Origin: an uncultured Bacteroidales bacterium
GTDB lineage: Bacteria; Bacteroidota; Bacteroidia; Bacteroidales; Muribaculaceae
Assembly: GCA_902782465.1 (NCBI GenBank)
Contig: CACZNH010000004.1
Coordinates: 1-64,000, forward strand
Reading direction: 5' to 3'
DNA: 64,000 nt
Position numbers and translations under genes: made by a program
In this document: positions 45,080 through 57,060 of the stretch, one piece after another
Layout of the letters: each line of letters starts with the position of its first letter
How positions within the stretch are numbered: position 1 is the first letter of the stretch
The notes under the pieces: generated by a model
Seen by the model: the letters and a program-made list of their open reading frames with translations, nothing else
Database searches by the model: none
What the model was told of the DNA's origin: nothing

Positions 45080-48000
45080 ATGTCTGCTTCAAAAAAAGAA
45101 AGAGTAAATTTTGCACGCGTCAGGAACCCCTATCCCTATCCTGATTTCCTTGATGTGCAATTACAGTCATTCCGTGATTTCCTGCAACTGGATACTCCAA
45201 CTGAAAAACGTAAGAACGAGGGTCTTTACAAGGTGTTCTCAGAGAATTTCCCCATCGAGGACACCCGTAACAATTTTAAGCTCGAATTCCTCGACTACTA
45301 TATCGATCCGCCCCGTTACTCCATCGACGAGTGTCTGGACATCGGTTTGACTTACAGTGTTCCCCTGAAGGCAAAGCTCAAGCTCTACTGCACTGACCCT
45401 GACCACAACTTCCCGACCGAAATCCAGGACGTATATCTGGGCTCGATTCCCTACATGACCGACAAGGGTACCTTTGTCATCAACGGAGCCGAGCGCGTTG
45501 TCGTATCGCAGCTTCACCGTTCCCCCGGTGTGTTCTTCGGTCAGAGCCTGCACGCCAACGGTACGAAATTGTATTCGGCCCGCATCATCCCGTTCCGCGG
45601 TTCGTGGATTGAGTTTGCCACGGACATTAACAACGTGATGTATGCCTACATCGACCGTAAGAAGAAATTACCGGTGACCACGCTGCTGCGTGCCATCGGA
45701 CTCGAATCAGACAATGACATCATCCAGGTGTTCGGACTTGCCGAGGAAATCAAGGTCAACAAGACCAACCTCAAGAAGGCCGTCGGCCGCAAGCTCGCTG
45801 CCCGCGTGCTGCGCTCCTGGAGTGAGGACTTCGTTGATGAGGACACGGGTGAGGTTGTAAGCATCGAGCGTAACGATGTGATTATCGACCGTGACACGGT
45901 GCTTGAGGAGGAGAACATTGCCGAGGTGCTCGAGTCGGGAGTATCGACTATCCTGCTGCACCGCGAGGATGTGAACACTGGCGATTACCAGATTATCTTC
46001 AACACCCTGAACAAGGATACCTGTAACAGCGGCAAGGAGGCGGTGAACTACATCTACCGCCAGTTGCGCAATGCCGAGCCGCCCGATGACAACACAGCAC
46101 GTGAGGTCATCACCAACCTGTTCTTCAGCGAGAAGCGCTATGACCTTGGTGAGGTGGGTCGTTTCCGCATCAACACCAAGCTGGGTCTGGATACCGACCC
46201 CGAGAAGCGCGTTTTGACCAAGGAGGACATCATCGAAATCATTAAGTACCTCATCGGTCTGATCAACAGCAAGGAAGACGTTGACGATATTGACCACCTG
46301 AGCAACCGCCGTGTCCGCACGGTGGGTGAGCAGTTGTATAACCAGTTCGGTGTCGGTCTGGCACGCATGGCGCGTACCATCCGCGAGCGCATGAACGTGC
46401 GTGACACCGAGCAGTTCGCTCCCATCGACCTGATTAACGCCAAGACCATCTCGAGCGTGATTAACACGTTCTTCGGCACCAACGCACTGTCCCAGTTCAT
46501 GGACCAGACCAACCCGTTGGCCGAGATTACCCACAAGCGCCGTATGAGCGCCCTGGGTCCTGGTGGTCTGTCGCGTGAGCGCGCCGGCTTCGAGGTGCGT
46601 GACGTTCACTACACCCACTATGGCCGTCTGTGCCCGATTGAGACTCCTGAGGGTCCCAACATCGGTCTGATTTCGTCACTGTGCGTGTATGCCAAGATCA
46701 ACAACCTGGGCTTCATCGAGACTCCCTACCGCAAGGTGGAGAACAGCAAGGTGAACCAGAACAACGATGAGATTGTTTACCTCACTGCCGAGGACGAGGA
46801 AGACCGCATCATCGCTCAGGGCAATGCGCCGCTGAACGAGGACGGCACCTTCGTGCGTGACCGTGTCAAGGCCCGCAAGAACGCCGACTTCCCTGTGGTT
46901 TCCCCCGACGAGGTTGAGCTCATGGACGTTTCGCCCCAACAGATTGCATCTATCGCAGCAGCCCTCATCCCGTTCCTGGAGCATGACGACGCTAACCGCG
47001 CGCTGATGGGTGCAAACATGATGCGCCAGGCTGTGCCCTTGCTGCGCAGCGAGGCTCCCATCGTGGGTACCGGTATCGAGCAGCGCATGGCATACGACAG
47101 CCGCACTCAGCTGCAGGCCGAGGGCGACGGTGTCGTTGAGTTTGTTGACGCCAGCGTCATCCGCATCCGCTATGACCGCACCGAGGACGAGGAGTTTGTT
47201 TCGTTTGACAGCGCTGTCAAGGAATACAAGCTGCCCAAGTTCCGCAAGACCAACCAGAGCACGACCATTGACTTGAGGCCCGTCTGCAATGCCGGCGACC
47301 GTGTCGTAAAGGGTCAGATTCTTACTGAGGGTTATTCAACCCAGGACGGTGAGCTCGCTCTGGGCCGCAACCTCAAGGTGGCTTACATGCCCTGGAAGGG
47401 TTACAACTATGAGGACGCTATCGTAATCAACGAGCGCCTTGTGCGCGAGGACATCCTCACCAGCGTTCACGTCGACGAGTACACCCTCGAGGTGCGCGAG
47501 ACCAAGCGCGGTATGGAGGAATTAACCAATGATATCCCCAACGTCAGCGAGGACGCTACCAAGGACCTCGACGAGCGTGGTATCATCCGCATCGGTGCCC
47601 ATGTCATCCCCGGTGACATCCTTATCGGTAAGATTACCCCCAAGGGTGAGAGCGATCCCACTCCCGAGGAGAAACTGCTGCGTGCCATCTTTGGTGACAA
47701 GGCTGGTGACGTGAAGGATGCCTCTCTGAAGGCCAACCCGTCGTTGAAGGGCGTTGTCATCGGCACCCGCTTGTTTGCCCGTGCCGTGAAGAAACGCACC
47801 CGTGGCGTTGACCCCGAGATTCAGGCTCTGGATACCGAATATGCCGCACGCCAGGAAGAGTTGCACGGCATCCTCATCGAGAAGCTCAATGCACTCACCG
47901 AGGGCCGCATCTCGCAGGGCGTGAAGAACTACATGGACGAGGAAGTTGTTCCCAAGGGTGAGAAGTTCACCCGCGAGCTCATTATGGGCATCGAGAACTT

Positions 48001-48883
48001 CGACAGCATCAACCTGAGCCGTTGGACTGCCGACGCTCACCGCAACGAACTCATCCGTGCCACTGTCATGAACTACCTGCACAAGAGCAAGGCCTATGAG
48101 GCTGAACTCAAGCGCAAGAAACTCGACATCAGCATCGGTGACGAGCTGCCCTCGGGCATCATGCAGCTGGCCAAGGTTTATATCGCCAAGAAGCGCAAAA
48201 TCAGCGTCGGTGATAAGATGGCAGGTCGCCATGGTAACAAGGGTATCGTCTCGCGCGTAGTGCGCCAGGAGGATATGCCCTTCCTTGCCGACGGTACTCC
48301 CGTTGACCTGGTACTGAACCCGCTGGGTGTGCCCTCGCGTATGAACCTGGGTCAGATTTTTGAGGCCGTCCTGGGTTGGGCAGGCCGCGAGCTCGACGTG
48401 AAGTTCGCTACCCCCATCTTTGACGGTTGCAGCCTGGACGACCTGAACGAGTGGACCGACAAGGCCGGTCTGCCTCGTGCCGGTACAACCCAGCTCTATG
48501 ACGGTGCCACCGGTGAGCCCTTCGACCAGAAGGCTACTGTCGGCGTGACCTACTTCTTGAAACTCGGTCACATGGTCGAGGACAAGATGCACGCCCGCTC
48601 GATTGGCCCGTACAGCCTCATCACCCAGCAGCCCCTTGGCGGTAAGGCCCAGTTTGGTGGCCAGCGCTTTGGTGAGATGGAGGTTTGGGCACTGGAGGCC
48701 TTCGGCGCCAGCCATGTTCTTCAGGAAATCCTCACTGTCAAGAGTGACGACGTTGTGGGCCGCAGCAAGGCCTACGAAGCCATTGTCAAGGGCGACACCA
48801 TGCCCACTCCGGGTATCCCCGAGTCGCTCAACGTGCTGCTGCACGAGTTGCGTGGACTGTGTCTGAATGTGAAACTTGATTAA
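45080..48883 (+). CDS. rpoB: RNA polymerase beta subunit
   Basis: 1267 residues from the ATG at 45080; an in-frame TTG at 45056 is rejected. Recognisable segments: [22 protein letters not shown], the rifampicin-region sequence [38 protein letters not shown], and [15 protein letters not shown] near the C-terminus. The central rifampicin segment looks like wild-type. It is followed 14 bp later by rpoC. Confidence 0.99.
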   Translation: MSASKKERVNFARVRNPYPYPDFLDVQLQSFRDFLQLDTPTEKRKNEGLYKVFSENFPIEDTRNNFKLEFLDYYIDPPRYSIDECLDIGLTYSVPLKAKLKLYCTDPDHNFPTEIQDVYLGSIPYMTDKGTFVINGAERVVVSQLHRSPGVFFGQSLHANGTKLYSARIIPFRGSWIEFATDINNVMYAYIDRKKKLPVTTLLRAIGLESDNDIIQVFGLAEEIKVNKTNLKKAVGRKLAARVLRSWSEDFVDEDTGEVVSIERNDVIIDRDTVLEEENIAEVLESGVSTILLHREDVNTGDYQIIFNTLNKDTCNSGKEAVNYIYRQLRNAEPPDDNTAREVITNLFFSEKRYDLGEVGRFRINTKLGLDTDPEKRVLTKEDIIEIIKYLIGLINSKEDVDDIDHLSNRRVRTVGEQLYNQFGVGLARMARTIRERMNVRDTEQFAPIDLINAKTISSVINTFFGTNALSQFMDQTNPLAEITHKRRMSALGPGGLSRERAGFEVRDVHYTHYGRLCPIETPEGPNIGLISSLCVYAKINNLGFIETPYRKVENSKVNQNNDEIVYLTAEDEEDRIIAQGNAPLNEDGTFVRDRVKARKNADFPVVSPDEVELMDVSPQQIASIAAALIPFLEHDDANRALMGANMMRQAVPLLRSEAPIVGTGIEQRMAYDSRTQLQAEGDGVVEFVDASVIRIRYDRTEDEEFVSFDSAVKEYKLPKFRKTNQSTTIDLRPVCNAGDRVVKGQILTEGYSTQDGELALGRNLKVAYMPWKGYNYEDAIVINERLVREDILTSVHVDEYTLEVRETKRGMEELTNDIPNVSEDATKDLDERGIIRIGAHVIPGDILIGKITPKGESDPTPEEKLLRAIFGDKAGDVKDASLKANPSLKGVVIGTRLFARAVKKRTRGVDPEIQALDTEYAARQEELHGILIEKLNALTEGRISQGVKNYMDEEVVPKGEKFTRELIMGIENFDSINLSRWTADAHRNELIRATVMNYLHKSKAYEAELKRKKLDISIGDELPSGIMQLAKVYIAKKRKISVGDKMAGRHGNKGIVSRVVRQEDMPFLADGTPVDLVLNPLGVPSRMNLGQIFEAVLGWAGRELDVKFATPIFDGCSLDDLNEWTDKAGLPRAGTTQLYDGATGEPFDQKATVGVTYFLKLGHMVEDKMHARSIGPYSLITQQPLGGKAQFGGQRFGEMEVWALEAFGASHVLQEILTVKSDDVVGRSKAYEAIVKGDTMPTPGIPESLNVLLHELRGLCLNVKLD

Positions 48884-48897
48884 TACCGCTTTCTATT

Positions 48898-51800
48898 ATG
48901 GCTTTCAAGAAAGATACCAAGATAAAGAATAATTTCACCAAGATTTCCATCAGTCTGGCTTCGCCCGACGAAATCCTGGAGAATTCGCATGGTGAGGTGC
49001 TCAAGCCCGAAACCATCAACTACCGCACCTACAAGCCCGAACGCGACGGTTTGTTCTGCGAGCGCATCTTCGGTCCTGTCAAGGACTATGAGTGCCATTG
49101 CGGTAAATACAAGCGCATTCGTTACAAGGGCATCGTGTGCGACCATTGCGGTGTCGAGGTGACCGAGAAGAAGGTGCGCCGTGAGCGCAGCGGTCACATC
49201 GAGCTGGTTGTGCCCGTGGCTCACATCTGGTACTTCCGTTCGCTGCCCAACAAGATCGGTTATCTGCTGGGTATTCCCACCAAGAAGCTCGACATGATTA
49301 TCTACTATGAGCGTTATGTCGTCATCAATCCCGCTGGTGTGAAGTATGAGAACGGTACCGAGAGCAAGGAGTTGCAGAAATATGACCTCCTCACCGAGGA
49401 CGAGTATGTTGCAATCCTTGAGAAGCTCCCCAAGGACAACCAGTCCCTGGAAAACGACAATCCCGACAAGTTCATCGCCAAGATGGGCGCCGAGGCCATC
49501 TATGACCTCCTCGCCGAGCTTGACCTGGACTCGTTGGCCAACATGCTGCGCGACCGTGCCTTCAAGGAGAACTCGCAGCAGCGCAAGACTGAGGCCCTCA
49601 AGCGCCTGCAGGTTGTGGAATCGTTCCGCGCCAGCAAGGGCATGAACCGTCCCGAGTGGATGATTCTCAAGGTTATCCCCGTTATTCCGCCCGAACTGCG
49701 TCCCCTGATTCCGCTGGATGGTGGCCGTTTTGCTACCAGCGACGTCAACGACCTGTACCGCCGCGTTATCATCCGCAACACGCGTCTGAAACGACTCATC
49801 GAAATCAAGGCCCCCGAGGTCATCATGCGCAACGAGAAGCGTATGCTGCAGGAGGCTGTGGACTCGCTGCTGGACAACTCGCGCAAGTCGAGCGCCGTCA
49901 AGAGCGACTCTAACCGTCCCCTCAAGTCCTTGAGCGACAGCCTCAAGGGAAAGCAGGGCCGTTTCCGTCAGAACCTGCTCGGTAAACGTGTGGACTATTC
50001 AGCCCGCTCGGTTATCGTCGTGGGTCCCGAGCTCAAGATGGGTGAGTGCGGTATCCCCAAGGATATGGCCGCCGAGCTGTACAAGCCCTTCGTTATCCGC
50101 AAGCTCATCGAGCGCGGCATCGTCAAGACGGTGAAGAGCGCCAAGAAGATTGTGGACCGCAAGGAGCCCGTCGTTTGGGACATCCTCGAGAACGTGATGA
50201 AGGGTCACCCCGTGCTGCTGAACCGTGCACCGACGCTGCACCGTCTGGGTATCCAGGCGTTCCAGCCCAAGCTCATCGAGGGTAAGGCCATTCAGCTGCA
50301 CCCGCTGGCATGTACGGCATTCAACGCCGACTTTGACGGTGACCAGATGGCCGTTCACCTGCCGTTGGGCAACGAGGCCGTTGTCGAGGCTCAGATGCTG
50401 ATGCTCGAGCCCCACAACATCCTGAATCCCGCCAATGGCGACCCCGTTACCGTTCCTTCACAGGATATGGTACTCGGTCTCTATTATATCACCAAGCTGC
50501 GCAAGGGCGACAAGGGCGAGGGACTCAAGTTCTACGGTCCCGAGGAGGCACTTGTGGCTTACAACGAGGGCAAGGTGGCAATGCACGCCATCATCAGTGT
50601 CGTCGTTGACGTGGTGAACGAGAATGGTGAGCACGAGCAGAAGCTCGTCGAGGACACTTCGGTGGGCCGCATCATTTTCAACAACACCGTGCCTTACGAG
50701 ATTGGCTATGTTAACGAGCTGATTTCCAAGAAGTCGCTGCGCAACATCATTACCCGCGTTATCCGCAACTGCGGTGTGCCCCGTTCGGCTCAGTTCCTTG
50801 ACGATGTCAAAAACATGGGTTACTACATGGCATTCAAGGGCGGTCTGTCGTTCAACCTGAACGATGTGCTCATCCCTGACCGCAAGGCCGAGATTATCGC
50901 TGAGGGTGATGCCCGTGCCGAGCAGATTAAGATGGACTATGACATGGGTGCCATCACCGACAACGAGCGCTACAACCAGGTAATCGATATCTGGACCAAC
51001 GTGAACACCGAGCTCACCAATGAGCTGATGAAGCAGATTACTGCCGACAAGCAGGGCTTTAACTCGGTATTCATGATGCTCGACTCGGGTGCCCGTGGTT
51101 CTAAGGACCAGATTCGCCAGCTCTCCGGTATGCGTGGTCTGATGGCCAAGCCGCAGAAGTCGGGTGTTGAAGGTGGTCACCAGATTATCGAGAACCCGAT
51201 TCTTGCAAACTTCAAGGAGGGTCTGTCGGTGCTCGAGTACTTTATCTCGACCCACGGTGCCCGTAAGGGTCTTGCCGATACCGCATTGAAGACCGCCGAC
51301 GCCGGTTATCTGACCCGTCGTCTGGTCGACGTTGCCCACGACGTGATTATCAACGAGGAGGACTGTGGCACGCTGCGCGGACTCGTTTGCCGCGAGGTGC
51401 GTCAGGGTGACCGCGTTGTCGCCACGCTGGGCGAGCGCATCCTGGGCCGCGTGTCGGTTCACGATGTGGTTGATCCCACTACCGGTGAAATCATCGTCGA
51501 GAGTGGTGAGGAGATTACCGATGCCGCTGCCAAGCGCATCGACGAGTCGCCCATCGAGTCGGTGGAGATTCGTTCCGTCCTCACTTGCGAGGCCAAGCGT
51601 GGCGTTTGCGCCAAGTGCTACGGCCGCAACCTGGCATCGCACCGCATGGTGCAGAAGGGTGAGGCTGTCGGCGTGATTGCCGCCCAGTCCATTGGTGAGC
51701 CTGGTACCCAGCTGACCCTGCGTACCTTCCACGCCGGTGGTGTGGCAAGCAACGCTTCGGCAGTTTCCAATATCACCTCGAAGTACAACGGTCGCATCGA

Positions 51801-53196
51801 GATTGAAGATCTGCGCACCGTTAAGGATAAGGATGGCGTTGACATCGTTGTTGGTCGTATGGCCGAGATGCAAATCAAGGATCCCAACACCAATATGGTG
51901 CTGACCCATGCTCCCATCGAGTACGGTTCCAAGCTGTTCTTCAAGCCGGGCGACATGGTATCGTCGGGTGACAAGATTTGCGAGTGGGACGCATTTAATG
52001 CCGTTATCGTCAGTGAGGTTGACGGTACCCTGCGTTTCAAGAACCTGATTGAGGGTGTGACCTATCGCGAGGAGTATGATGAAATCTCGGGCAATGCCGA
52101 AATCTTCATCATCGAGACCAAGGACCACAACCGCATCCCCGAGGCCGAGATTATCGATACCGAAGGCAATGTCGTGAAGTCCTACTCGCTGCCCGTGCGT
52201 GCTCACCTCATGAAGAAGGATAACGAGGAAATCACTGCTGGTGAGGTCTTCGTGAAGATTCCGCGTTCGTTCTCAGGCGGTGCTGGTGATATCACCGGTG
52301 GTCTGCCTCGTGTAACCGAGCTGTTCGAGGCCCGCAACCCGTCTAATCCCGCCATCGTGAGCGAGATTGACGGTGAGGTAACCTTCGGCCGCATCAAGCG
52401 CGGTAACCGTGAGATTACGGTCAAGAACCGCATCGGTGAGGAGAAGAAGTACCTCGTGCCCCTGTCCAAGCAGATTCTGGTTCAGGAGAACGACTTCGTG
52501 CGCGCCGGTACTCCGCTGTCCGACGGTGCTGTAACGCCCGCCGACATCCTTCGCATCAAGGGTCCCACGGCCGTTCAGGACTACATCGTCAACGAGGTTC
52601 AGGACGTTTACCGCACTCAGGGTGTGAAGATCAACGACAAGCACTTCGAGGTTATCGTGCGCCAGATGATGCGCAAGGTGCGCATTATCGATCCGGGCGA
52701 CACCCGCTTCCTCGAGGAGCAGACCGTTGACAAGCGCGACTTCATGGAAGAGAACGATCGCATCTGGGGCAAGAAGATTGTCACCAACAGTGGCGATAGC
52801 GATGAGGTCCAGAACGGACAGATCATCACTGCCCGCAAGCTGCGCGACATCAACTCGTCGCTCAAGCGTCGTGACATGAAGCTCGTCGTAGTGCGTGACG
52901 CTGTTCCCGCTACCAGTGAGCAGATTCTGCTGGGTATCACCCGTGCCGCCCTGCAGACCAGCAGCTTCATGTCGGCAGCATCGTTCCAGGAGACCACCAA
53001 GGTGCTCAATGAGGCCGCCATCAACGGTCGCGTGGACTACCTCGAGGGTATGAAGGAGAACGTCATCTGCGGTCACCTCATCCCCGCTGGAACCGGTTTG
53101 CGTGAGTACCAGACCCTCGTTGTTGGAGACAAGAACGAGATGGCACTGGCCGAGCAAGCCCGCCAGGAACGTGAGCTTGCAGGCATGAACGAATGA
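48898..53196 (+). CDS. rpoC: RNA polymerase beta' subunit
   Basis: 1432 residues. N-terminal zinc site [20 protein letters not shown] (about 65-84), active-site [12 protein letters not shown] that binds catalytic magnesium, a second zinc site [13 protein letters not shown], and the trigger-loop-type [12 protein letters not shown]. Length and motifs are normal for Bacteroidetes. The operon ends at the hairpin at 53275. Confidence 0.99.
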   Translation: MAFKKDTKIKNNFTKISISLASPDEILENSHGEVLKPETINYRTYKPERDGLFCERIFGPVKDYECHCGKYKRIRYKGIVCDHCGVEVTEKKVRRERSGHIELVVPVAHIWYFRSLPNKIGYLLGIPTKKLDMIIYYERYVVINPAGVKYENGTESKELQKYDLLTEDEYVAILEKLPKDNQSLENDNPDKFIAKMGAEAIYDLLAELDLDSLANMLRDRAFKENSQQRKTEALKRLQVVESFRASKGMNRPEWMILKVIPVIPPELRPLIPLDGGRFATSDVNDLYRRVIIRNTRLKRLIEIKAPEVIMRNEKRMLQEAVDSLLDNSRKSSAVKSDSNRPLKSLSDSLKGKQGRFRQNLLGKRVDYSARSVIVVGPELKMGECGIPKDMAAELYKPFVIRKLIERGIVKTVKSAKKIVDRKEPVVWDILENVMKGHPVLLNRAPTLHRLGIQAFQPKLIEGKAIQLHPLACTAFNADFDGDQMAVHLPLGNEAVVEAQMLMLEPHNILNPANGDPVTVPSQDMVLGLYYITKLRKGDKGEGLKFYGPEEALVAYNEGKVAMHAIISVVVDVVNENGEHEQKLVEDTSVGRIIFNNTVPYEIGYVNELISKKSLRNIITRVIRNCGVPRSAQFLDDVKNMGYYMAFKGGLSFNLNDVLIPDRKAEIIAEGDARAEQIKMDYDMGAITDNERYNQVIDIWTNVNTELTNELMKQITADKQGFNSVFMMLDSGARGSKDQIRQLSGMRGLMAKPQKSGVEGGHQIIENPILANFKEGLSVLEYFISTHGARKGLADTALKTADAGYLTRRLVDVAHDVIINEEDCGTLRGLVCREVRQGDRVVATLGERILGRVSVHDVVDPTTGEIIVESGEEITDAAAKRIDESPIESVEIRSVLTCEAKRGVCAKCYGRNLASHRMVQKGEAVGVIAAQSIGEPGTQLTLRTFHAGGVASNASAVSNITSKYNGRIEIEDLRTVKDKDGVDIVVGRMAEMQIKDPNTNMVLTHAPIEYGSKLFFKPGDMVSSGDKICEWDAFNAVIVSEVDGTLRFKNLIEGVTYREEYDEISGNAEIFIIETKDHNRIPEAEIIDTEGNVVKSYSLPVRAHLMKKDNEEITAGEVFVKIPRSFSGGAGDITGGLPRVTELFEARNPSNPAIVSEIDGEVTFGRIKRGNREITVKNRIGEEKKYLVPLSKQILVQENDFVRAGTPLSDGAVTPADILRIKGPTAVQDYIVNEVQDVYRTQGVKINDKHFEVIVRQMMRKVRIIDPGDTRFLEEQTVDKRDFMEENDRIWGKKIVTNSGDSDEVQNGQIITARKLRDINSSLKRRDMKLVVVRDAVPATSEQILLGITRAALQTSSFMSAASFQETTKVLNEAAINGRVDYLEGMKENVICGHLIPAGTGLREYQTLVVGDKNEMALAEQARQERELAGMNE

Positions 53197-53274
53197 TCCG
53201 AAACAGACATTGAATGATAATAACGCGAATGAAGTAATCGTATATATTTTCCATAGTTAATTTGTTTATTGAGG

Positions 53275-53311
53275 CACCAACTCGCTGCGAAGCGCGTTGG
53301 TGTTTTTTTTT
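53275..53311 (+). terminator. Terminator of rpoBC
   Basis: CACCAAC (53275-53281) and GTTGGTG (53296-53302) with an inner GCG/CGC pairing, then eight or nine Ts. Confidence 0.9.
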
Positions 53312-53354
53312 GCCCTATTCGTTGAAAAATTAATAAAAATGTAATATATAACTA

Positions 53355-53386
53355 TTGGAAAGAACATAATAAAATGAGTAACTTCG
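53355..53386 (+). promoter_or_regulatory. Possible weak promoter of the GT2 gene
   Basis: TTGG (53355-53358), 20 bp, TAACTTCG (53379-53386): mismatches in both boxes. The same TAACTTCG form lies at 28036-28043 before the acyltransferase pair. Confidence 0.35.
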
Positions 53387-53465
53387 CATGCTACGTTATA
53401 TTTGAGCACAGTGAATCAGACAGACTGCTGTGCTGACCAATTAGGTTTTGATCTCGTTTTATTGT

Positions 53466-54437
53466 ATGCAGGATAAAAGTGTTGTGATAGTGATGTGTAC
53501 CTATAATGGGGAACACTATCTGCGTGAGCAGATGGATTCCCTGTTGGCTCAGACCTATCCCATTGCCGAGATTATCGTCCAAGATGATGGCTCAAGTGAT
53601 GGTACAATGGCCATTCTTGAACAATATGCTGCAGCCAATCACATCATCACCATCTTGAGCAACCAGGGAGAACATGGCGTGAACAACAACTTCTTCAGTG
53701 CCATGAGTCGCGTCTCGAGCGACTTCATCGCCATTAGTGACCAGGACGACATTTGGGAACCCGACAAGATTGAGAAACAGATAGCTGCCATTGGTGATAA
53801 ACTGCTGTGTACCTGCCGCAGCAAGCCCTTCTCGATGGATGGGACAGCGGTGAACTATGATCCCCGCACCCCCAACTTTGAATTGCCGCGCATGCTCTAT
53901 ACCTCGATTGCGGGGCACACGATGCTCATCAACCGCCGCCTGCTTGACATGATCCCTGAGCAAAGCAAAGTGGGGAGACTCTATTATGACGTATTTCTGG
54001 CCTTGGCGGCATCGGCAAACGAAAGCATTGTCCTTGTGGACGAGGTGCTGGTGCATCAGCGCCGCTATCCGGGAGCTGTAACCTACTATCGTGCCGACAA
54101 GCACAGCCATCCATCGGTGATGAACGGCCTGTACACGCTGTGGTGGTCACTAAGGCATTACCGTGAGATACGTCCTTATCTGCACGAGTATTTCCAGCGG
54201 AGGTACCGTCTTTTAAAAGGCATTGATGCCCAAGGCGAGACCTATGAGGACGTGACAACGATGGCAGCCCTCGAGGGGCGTACAGGCTTGGTCAACATGC
54301 TGCACCTGTGCTATTATCACATCAAGTACCGTCATCACCTGTTCTACACCGTGGGGCGCGGTCCCGTCAACTATGTGCGCTCTGTCCTCTACTGCATCAT
54401 GCAGGCCTATTTCTATCGTCACCTCCTCCCCAAGTAA
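53466..54437 (+). CDS. Glycosyltransferase, GT2 family
   Basis: 323 residues from ATG 53466; the frame opens at a TTG at 53448, rejected. N-terminal GT-A fold: VVIVMCTYNGEHYLREQMDSL, IIVQDDGSSDGT and ISDQDDIWEPDKI, the last holding the DxD-type metal site. No membrane segments. Such enzymes are typical of rhamnosyl or other capsule transferases, but here it stands alone between rpoC and the B12 genes, far from the polysaccharide locus. Confidence 0.88.
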   Translation: MQDKSVVIVMCTYNGEHYLREQMDSLLAQTYPIAEIIVQDDGSSDGTMAILEQYAAANHIITILSNQGEHGVNNNFFSAMSRVSSDFIAISDQDDIWEPDKIEKQIAAIGDKLLCTCRSKPFSMDGTAVNYDPRTPNFELPRMLYTSIAGHTMLINRRLLDMIPEQSKVGRLYYDVFLALAASANESIVLVDEVLVHQRRYPGAVTYYRADKHSHPSVMNGLYTLWWSLRHYREIRPYLHEYFQRRYRLLKGIDAQGETYEDVTTMAALEGRTGLVNMLHLCYYHIKYRHHLFYTVGRGPVNYVRSVLYCIMQAYFYRHLLPK

Positions 54438-54449
54438 CCATACCCCCTC

Positions 54450-54690
54450 CCTCCTAAGCCTGTAAGGCTGACAGGTTATAGGCAGGTGTGGAGCGAAGCG
54501 TAACGCCTGTAAATGAACCATTCAACTACGGTAGCCCCATTAGGGGCGACAGATTGCGTCAGGTTTACTGCCGCCCCGACGGGGCTAGGACGAGGGTGAT
54601 TTACTGTTGCAGGGGTTACACTCGGCTTTGCCTCGTTGCACCCCTGCCTATACCCTGACCGCTCCTAACGGAGCTTTAGACCGCGGCCAA
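54450..54690. repeat. Intergenic cluster of GC-rich palindromes
   Basis: At least four short inverted repeats lie in series: GCCCC-ATTA-GGGGC (54534-54547), GCCCC-GAC-GGGGC (54573-54585), GCAGGGGT...ACCCCTGC (54609-54647) and GCTCC-TAAC-GGAGC (54661-54674). Further complementarity links ACAGG near 54474 with CCTGT near 54507. No coding potential is seen. It resembles multi-hairpin intergenic repeat elements. Confidence 0.7.
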
Positions 54691-54736
54691 TAAAAACTTT
54701 CTTGATGACTGATTGCCACTGTGTGAGCATTTTGCA

Positions 54737-54744
54737 CTATCTTT
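54737..54744 (+). promoter_or_regulatory. -7 box upstream of the riboswitch
   Basis: TATCTTTG fits TAnnTTTG. The likely -33 (ATTG, 54711-54714) has a 22-bp spacer, slightly long. The riboswitch begins just downstream. Confidence 0.6.
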
Positions 54745-54754
54745 GCAGCGTGAT

Positions 54755-54945
54755 TTGGTGCCTGGGGTTGCGGCCCTGGGTGAAAAGGGAACCGGGTGGG
54801 AATCCCGGACAGACGGTGCTGCTGTGTGCCTCCTGATGGAATTGCCCGCGCTGGACCACTGTGCACAGCCCCCGATGGCATGGGGCTGCATGGGAAGGGA
54901 ACAGTGCTGTGAAAGGGTAGGGGCGAGTCAGAAGACCTGCCAAAT
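54755..54945 (+). promoter_or_regulatory. Cobalamin riboswitch
   Basis: The segment contains the hallmark pieces in order: GTGAAAAGGGAACCGGGTG (from 54779), AATCCCGGACAGACGGTGCTGCTG, CCACTGTGCACAG, and the terminal B12 box AGTCAGAAGACCTGCC (54926-54941). It lies about 30 bases before btuB, so B12 binding should lower btuB expression, probably by blocking translation initiation since no terminator T-run is seen. Confidence 0.92.
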
Positions 54946-54975
54946 CAAGTACATAGAAACCCGTGACTTGAGAGA

Positions 54976-57060
54976 ATGCGAAAAACATTTGTGACATTCT
55001 GTTTTGCCTTTGTGTGCTTCCTGTGCGTCCATGCTCAGGAGGGCGTGCTGGCACACCAGGCCGACTCGGTTATGGCACCGGTGAAGTACAGTCGGCTGGA
55101 CTCAATGCAATATATCCAAAATATCATCATCTACGGTCGTCGCCCCTATGAGGACGTGATTCCTGCCCAGGAACTCACAGGCAAGCAACTGGAGGGATTG
55201 AACAGCCATTCGGTGGCCGATGCCGTACGCTACTTTGCTGGTGTGCAACTCAAGGACTATGGCGGCGTGGGTGGTCTCAAGACCGTGGACATCCGCTCGA
55301 TGGGTACCAACCACATGGGCGTCTTCTATGACGGCATCCAGATAGGCAATGCGCAGAACGGTCAAGTGGATTTGGGCAAGTTCTCGCTCGACAACATCGA
55401 GGCGATTTCGCTGTACAACGGTCAGCGCAGCAATATCTTCCAGAGCGCCAAGGACTACGGCTCGGCAGGCACCATCTACCTGCGCACGCGGCGCCCCAAG
55501 TTCAAGGACGGCAAGCGCGACAACCTCAATGTGTCGTTCAAGACGGGCTCCTTTGGCCTCGTCAATCCCAGTGTGCGCTGGGAGCACAAGTTGAGCCGCT
55601 CGGTGAGCCTGTCGTTCAACAGCGAGTTCACCTATGCCACGGGCAAGTACCGTTTCCGCTACATGCGTCATTACAGCGACGGTTCGCTGGCATGGGATAC
55701 CACTGCCGTGCGCCAGAACGGCGAGGTGCGCTCCTATCGTGTCGAGGGTGCTGTCTTCGGCGTCATACCCAGCGGCAAGTGGCACACCAAGGCCTATTGG
55801 TATGACAGCAGCAAGGGCATTCCCGGCGCCATCGTGAATAATGTGTGGAAGCATGCCCAAAAGCAGTGGGACAGCAACTTCTTCCTGCAGGGTGCCTACC
55901 AGCGCAAGTTCACCGACCGCTACGAGATGATGTTCAACGCCAAGTACTCGCGCGACTACCTCCACTACCTGAATCCCGATACCACGTTGATGTACATCGA
56001 CAACAAGTTCTGGCAGGACGAGATATACCTCTCCACCGCCAACAAATACACCATCCTCACCGATTGGGACGTCAACTTGTCGGTGGATTACCAGTGGAAC
56101 AGCCTCGACGCCACATTGGCGAACTTCAGTTACCCCATCCGCCACACCGTGCTCACGGCACTGGCGACCGCCTACACCTGGCACGGCTTCAAGGCGCAGG
56201 GCAGCCTGCTGTACACGATGGTCAACGACCGTTCGTCGGCACGATTTGACGGTGAGGTGGTAGGCAGGACGAGCAAGTACATGAACAAGGTCACTCCCGC
56301 CGTCTTCCTCAGCTGGCAACCGTGGCATGAGCGCGAATTCAACCTGCGTGCGTTCTACAAGCGCATCTTCCGCATGCCCACGTTCAATGACTTGTATTAC
56401 ACTGACATGGGCAACATCACGCTCGACCCCGAGTATGCCACCCAGTACAACGTGGGCTTCCTCTACCGCCTGCTCACCGAGCGCGGCGTGCTTGCGGGCG
56501 TGAAGTTGAGCGCTGATGCCTACTACAACTACATCACCGACAAGATTATCGCCGTTCCCAAGGGCACGGGCCAGTACCGCTGGATGATGATGAACGTGGG
56601 TGTCGTGAAAATCCGCGGTATCGACGTGAGCGCGCGCACCACGCTGCGCCTGCCTGCCGACGTGATTCTCGACATCAACCTGAATTATACCTACCAGAAG
56701 GCGCAGGACTACAGCGATCCCGACGATAACGGCGACGGCGGCACCTACAAGGGCCAGTTGGCGTATATCCCCTGGCACAGCGGCTCGGTGGTCGGTCACT
56801 TAGGGTGGCGCGACCTAGACGTGAACTACAGTTTCATCTACGTGGGTGAGCGCTATCACACCAGCGCCAATACCCGCGAGAACCATGAGCAGCCCTGGTA
56901 CACCCACGACTTGTCGGCCGGCTACCTGTTCCACTTGGGCAAGACGATGCTCAAGGTCTCGGGCGAGGTCAACAACCTCTTCAACCAGTACTATGACGTC
57001 ATCCTGAATTACCCCATGCCGGGCCGCAATTATAAACTGATACTCAAATTCGACTTCTGA
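54976..57060 (+). CDS. btuB: TonB-dependent vitamin B12 (corrinoid) receptor BtuB
   Basis: 694 residues: signal peptide (about 1-20, ending VHAQ), plug domain (about 60-170: VADAVRYFAGVQLKDYGG, VDIRSMGTNHMGVFYDGIQI), then a 22-strand-type beta-barrel ending NYKLILKFDF with terminal Phe. It imports corrinoids across the outer membrane with TonB energy. Assignment to corrinoids rests on the riboswitch in front and the btuG-like gene behind, which overlaps its stop by one base. Confidence 0.93.
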   Translation: MRKTFVTFCFAFVCFLCVHAQEGVLAHQADSVMAPVKYSRLDSMQYIQNIIIYGRRPYEDVIPAQELTGKQLEGLNSHSVADAVRYFAGVQLKDYGGVGGLKTVDIRSMGTNHMGVFYDGIQIGNAQNGQVDLGKFSLDNIEAISLYNGQRSNIFQSAKDYGSAGTIYLRTRRPKFKDGKRDNLNVSFKTGSFGLVNPSVRWEHKLSRSVSLSFNSEFTYATGKYRFRYMRHYSDGSLAWDTTAVRQNGEVRSYRVEGAVFGVIPSGKWHTKAYWYDSSKGIPGAIVNNVWKHAQKQWDSNFFLQGAYQRKFTDRYEMMFNAKYSRDYLHYLNPDTTLMYIDNKFWQDEIYLSTANKYTILTDWDVNLSVDYQWNSLDATLANFSYPIRHTVLTALATAYTWHGFKAQGSLLYTMVNDRSSARFDGEVVGRTSKYMNKVTPAVFLSWQPWHEREFNLRAFYKRIFRMPTFNDLYYTDMGNITLDPEYATQYNVGFLYRLLTERGVLAGVKLSADAYYNYITDKIIAVPKGTGQYRWMMMNVGVVKIRGIDVSARTTLRLPADVILDINLNYTYQKAQDYSDPDDNGDGGTYKGQLAYIPWHSGSVVGHLGWRDLDVNYSFIYVGERYHTSANTRENHEQPWYTHDLSAGYLFHLGKTMLKVSGEVNNLFNQYYDVILNYPMPGRNYKLILKFDF

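Noticed and set aside
50458-52206. Minus-strand 582-codon frame
   Set aside because: Antisense to rpoC; a codon-bias shadow.
54713-54994. Plus-strand 93-codon frame
   Set aside because: It lies within the cobalamin riboswitch and its promoter region and runs into the start of btuB in another frame.
55102-56799. Minus-strand 565-codon frame
   Set aside because: Antisense to btuB, which has plug, barrel and riboswitch support.
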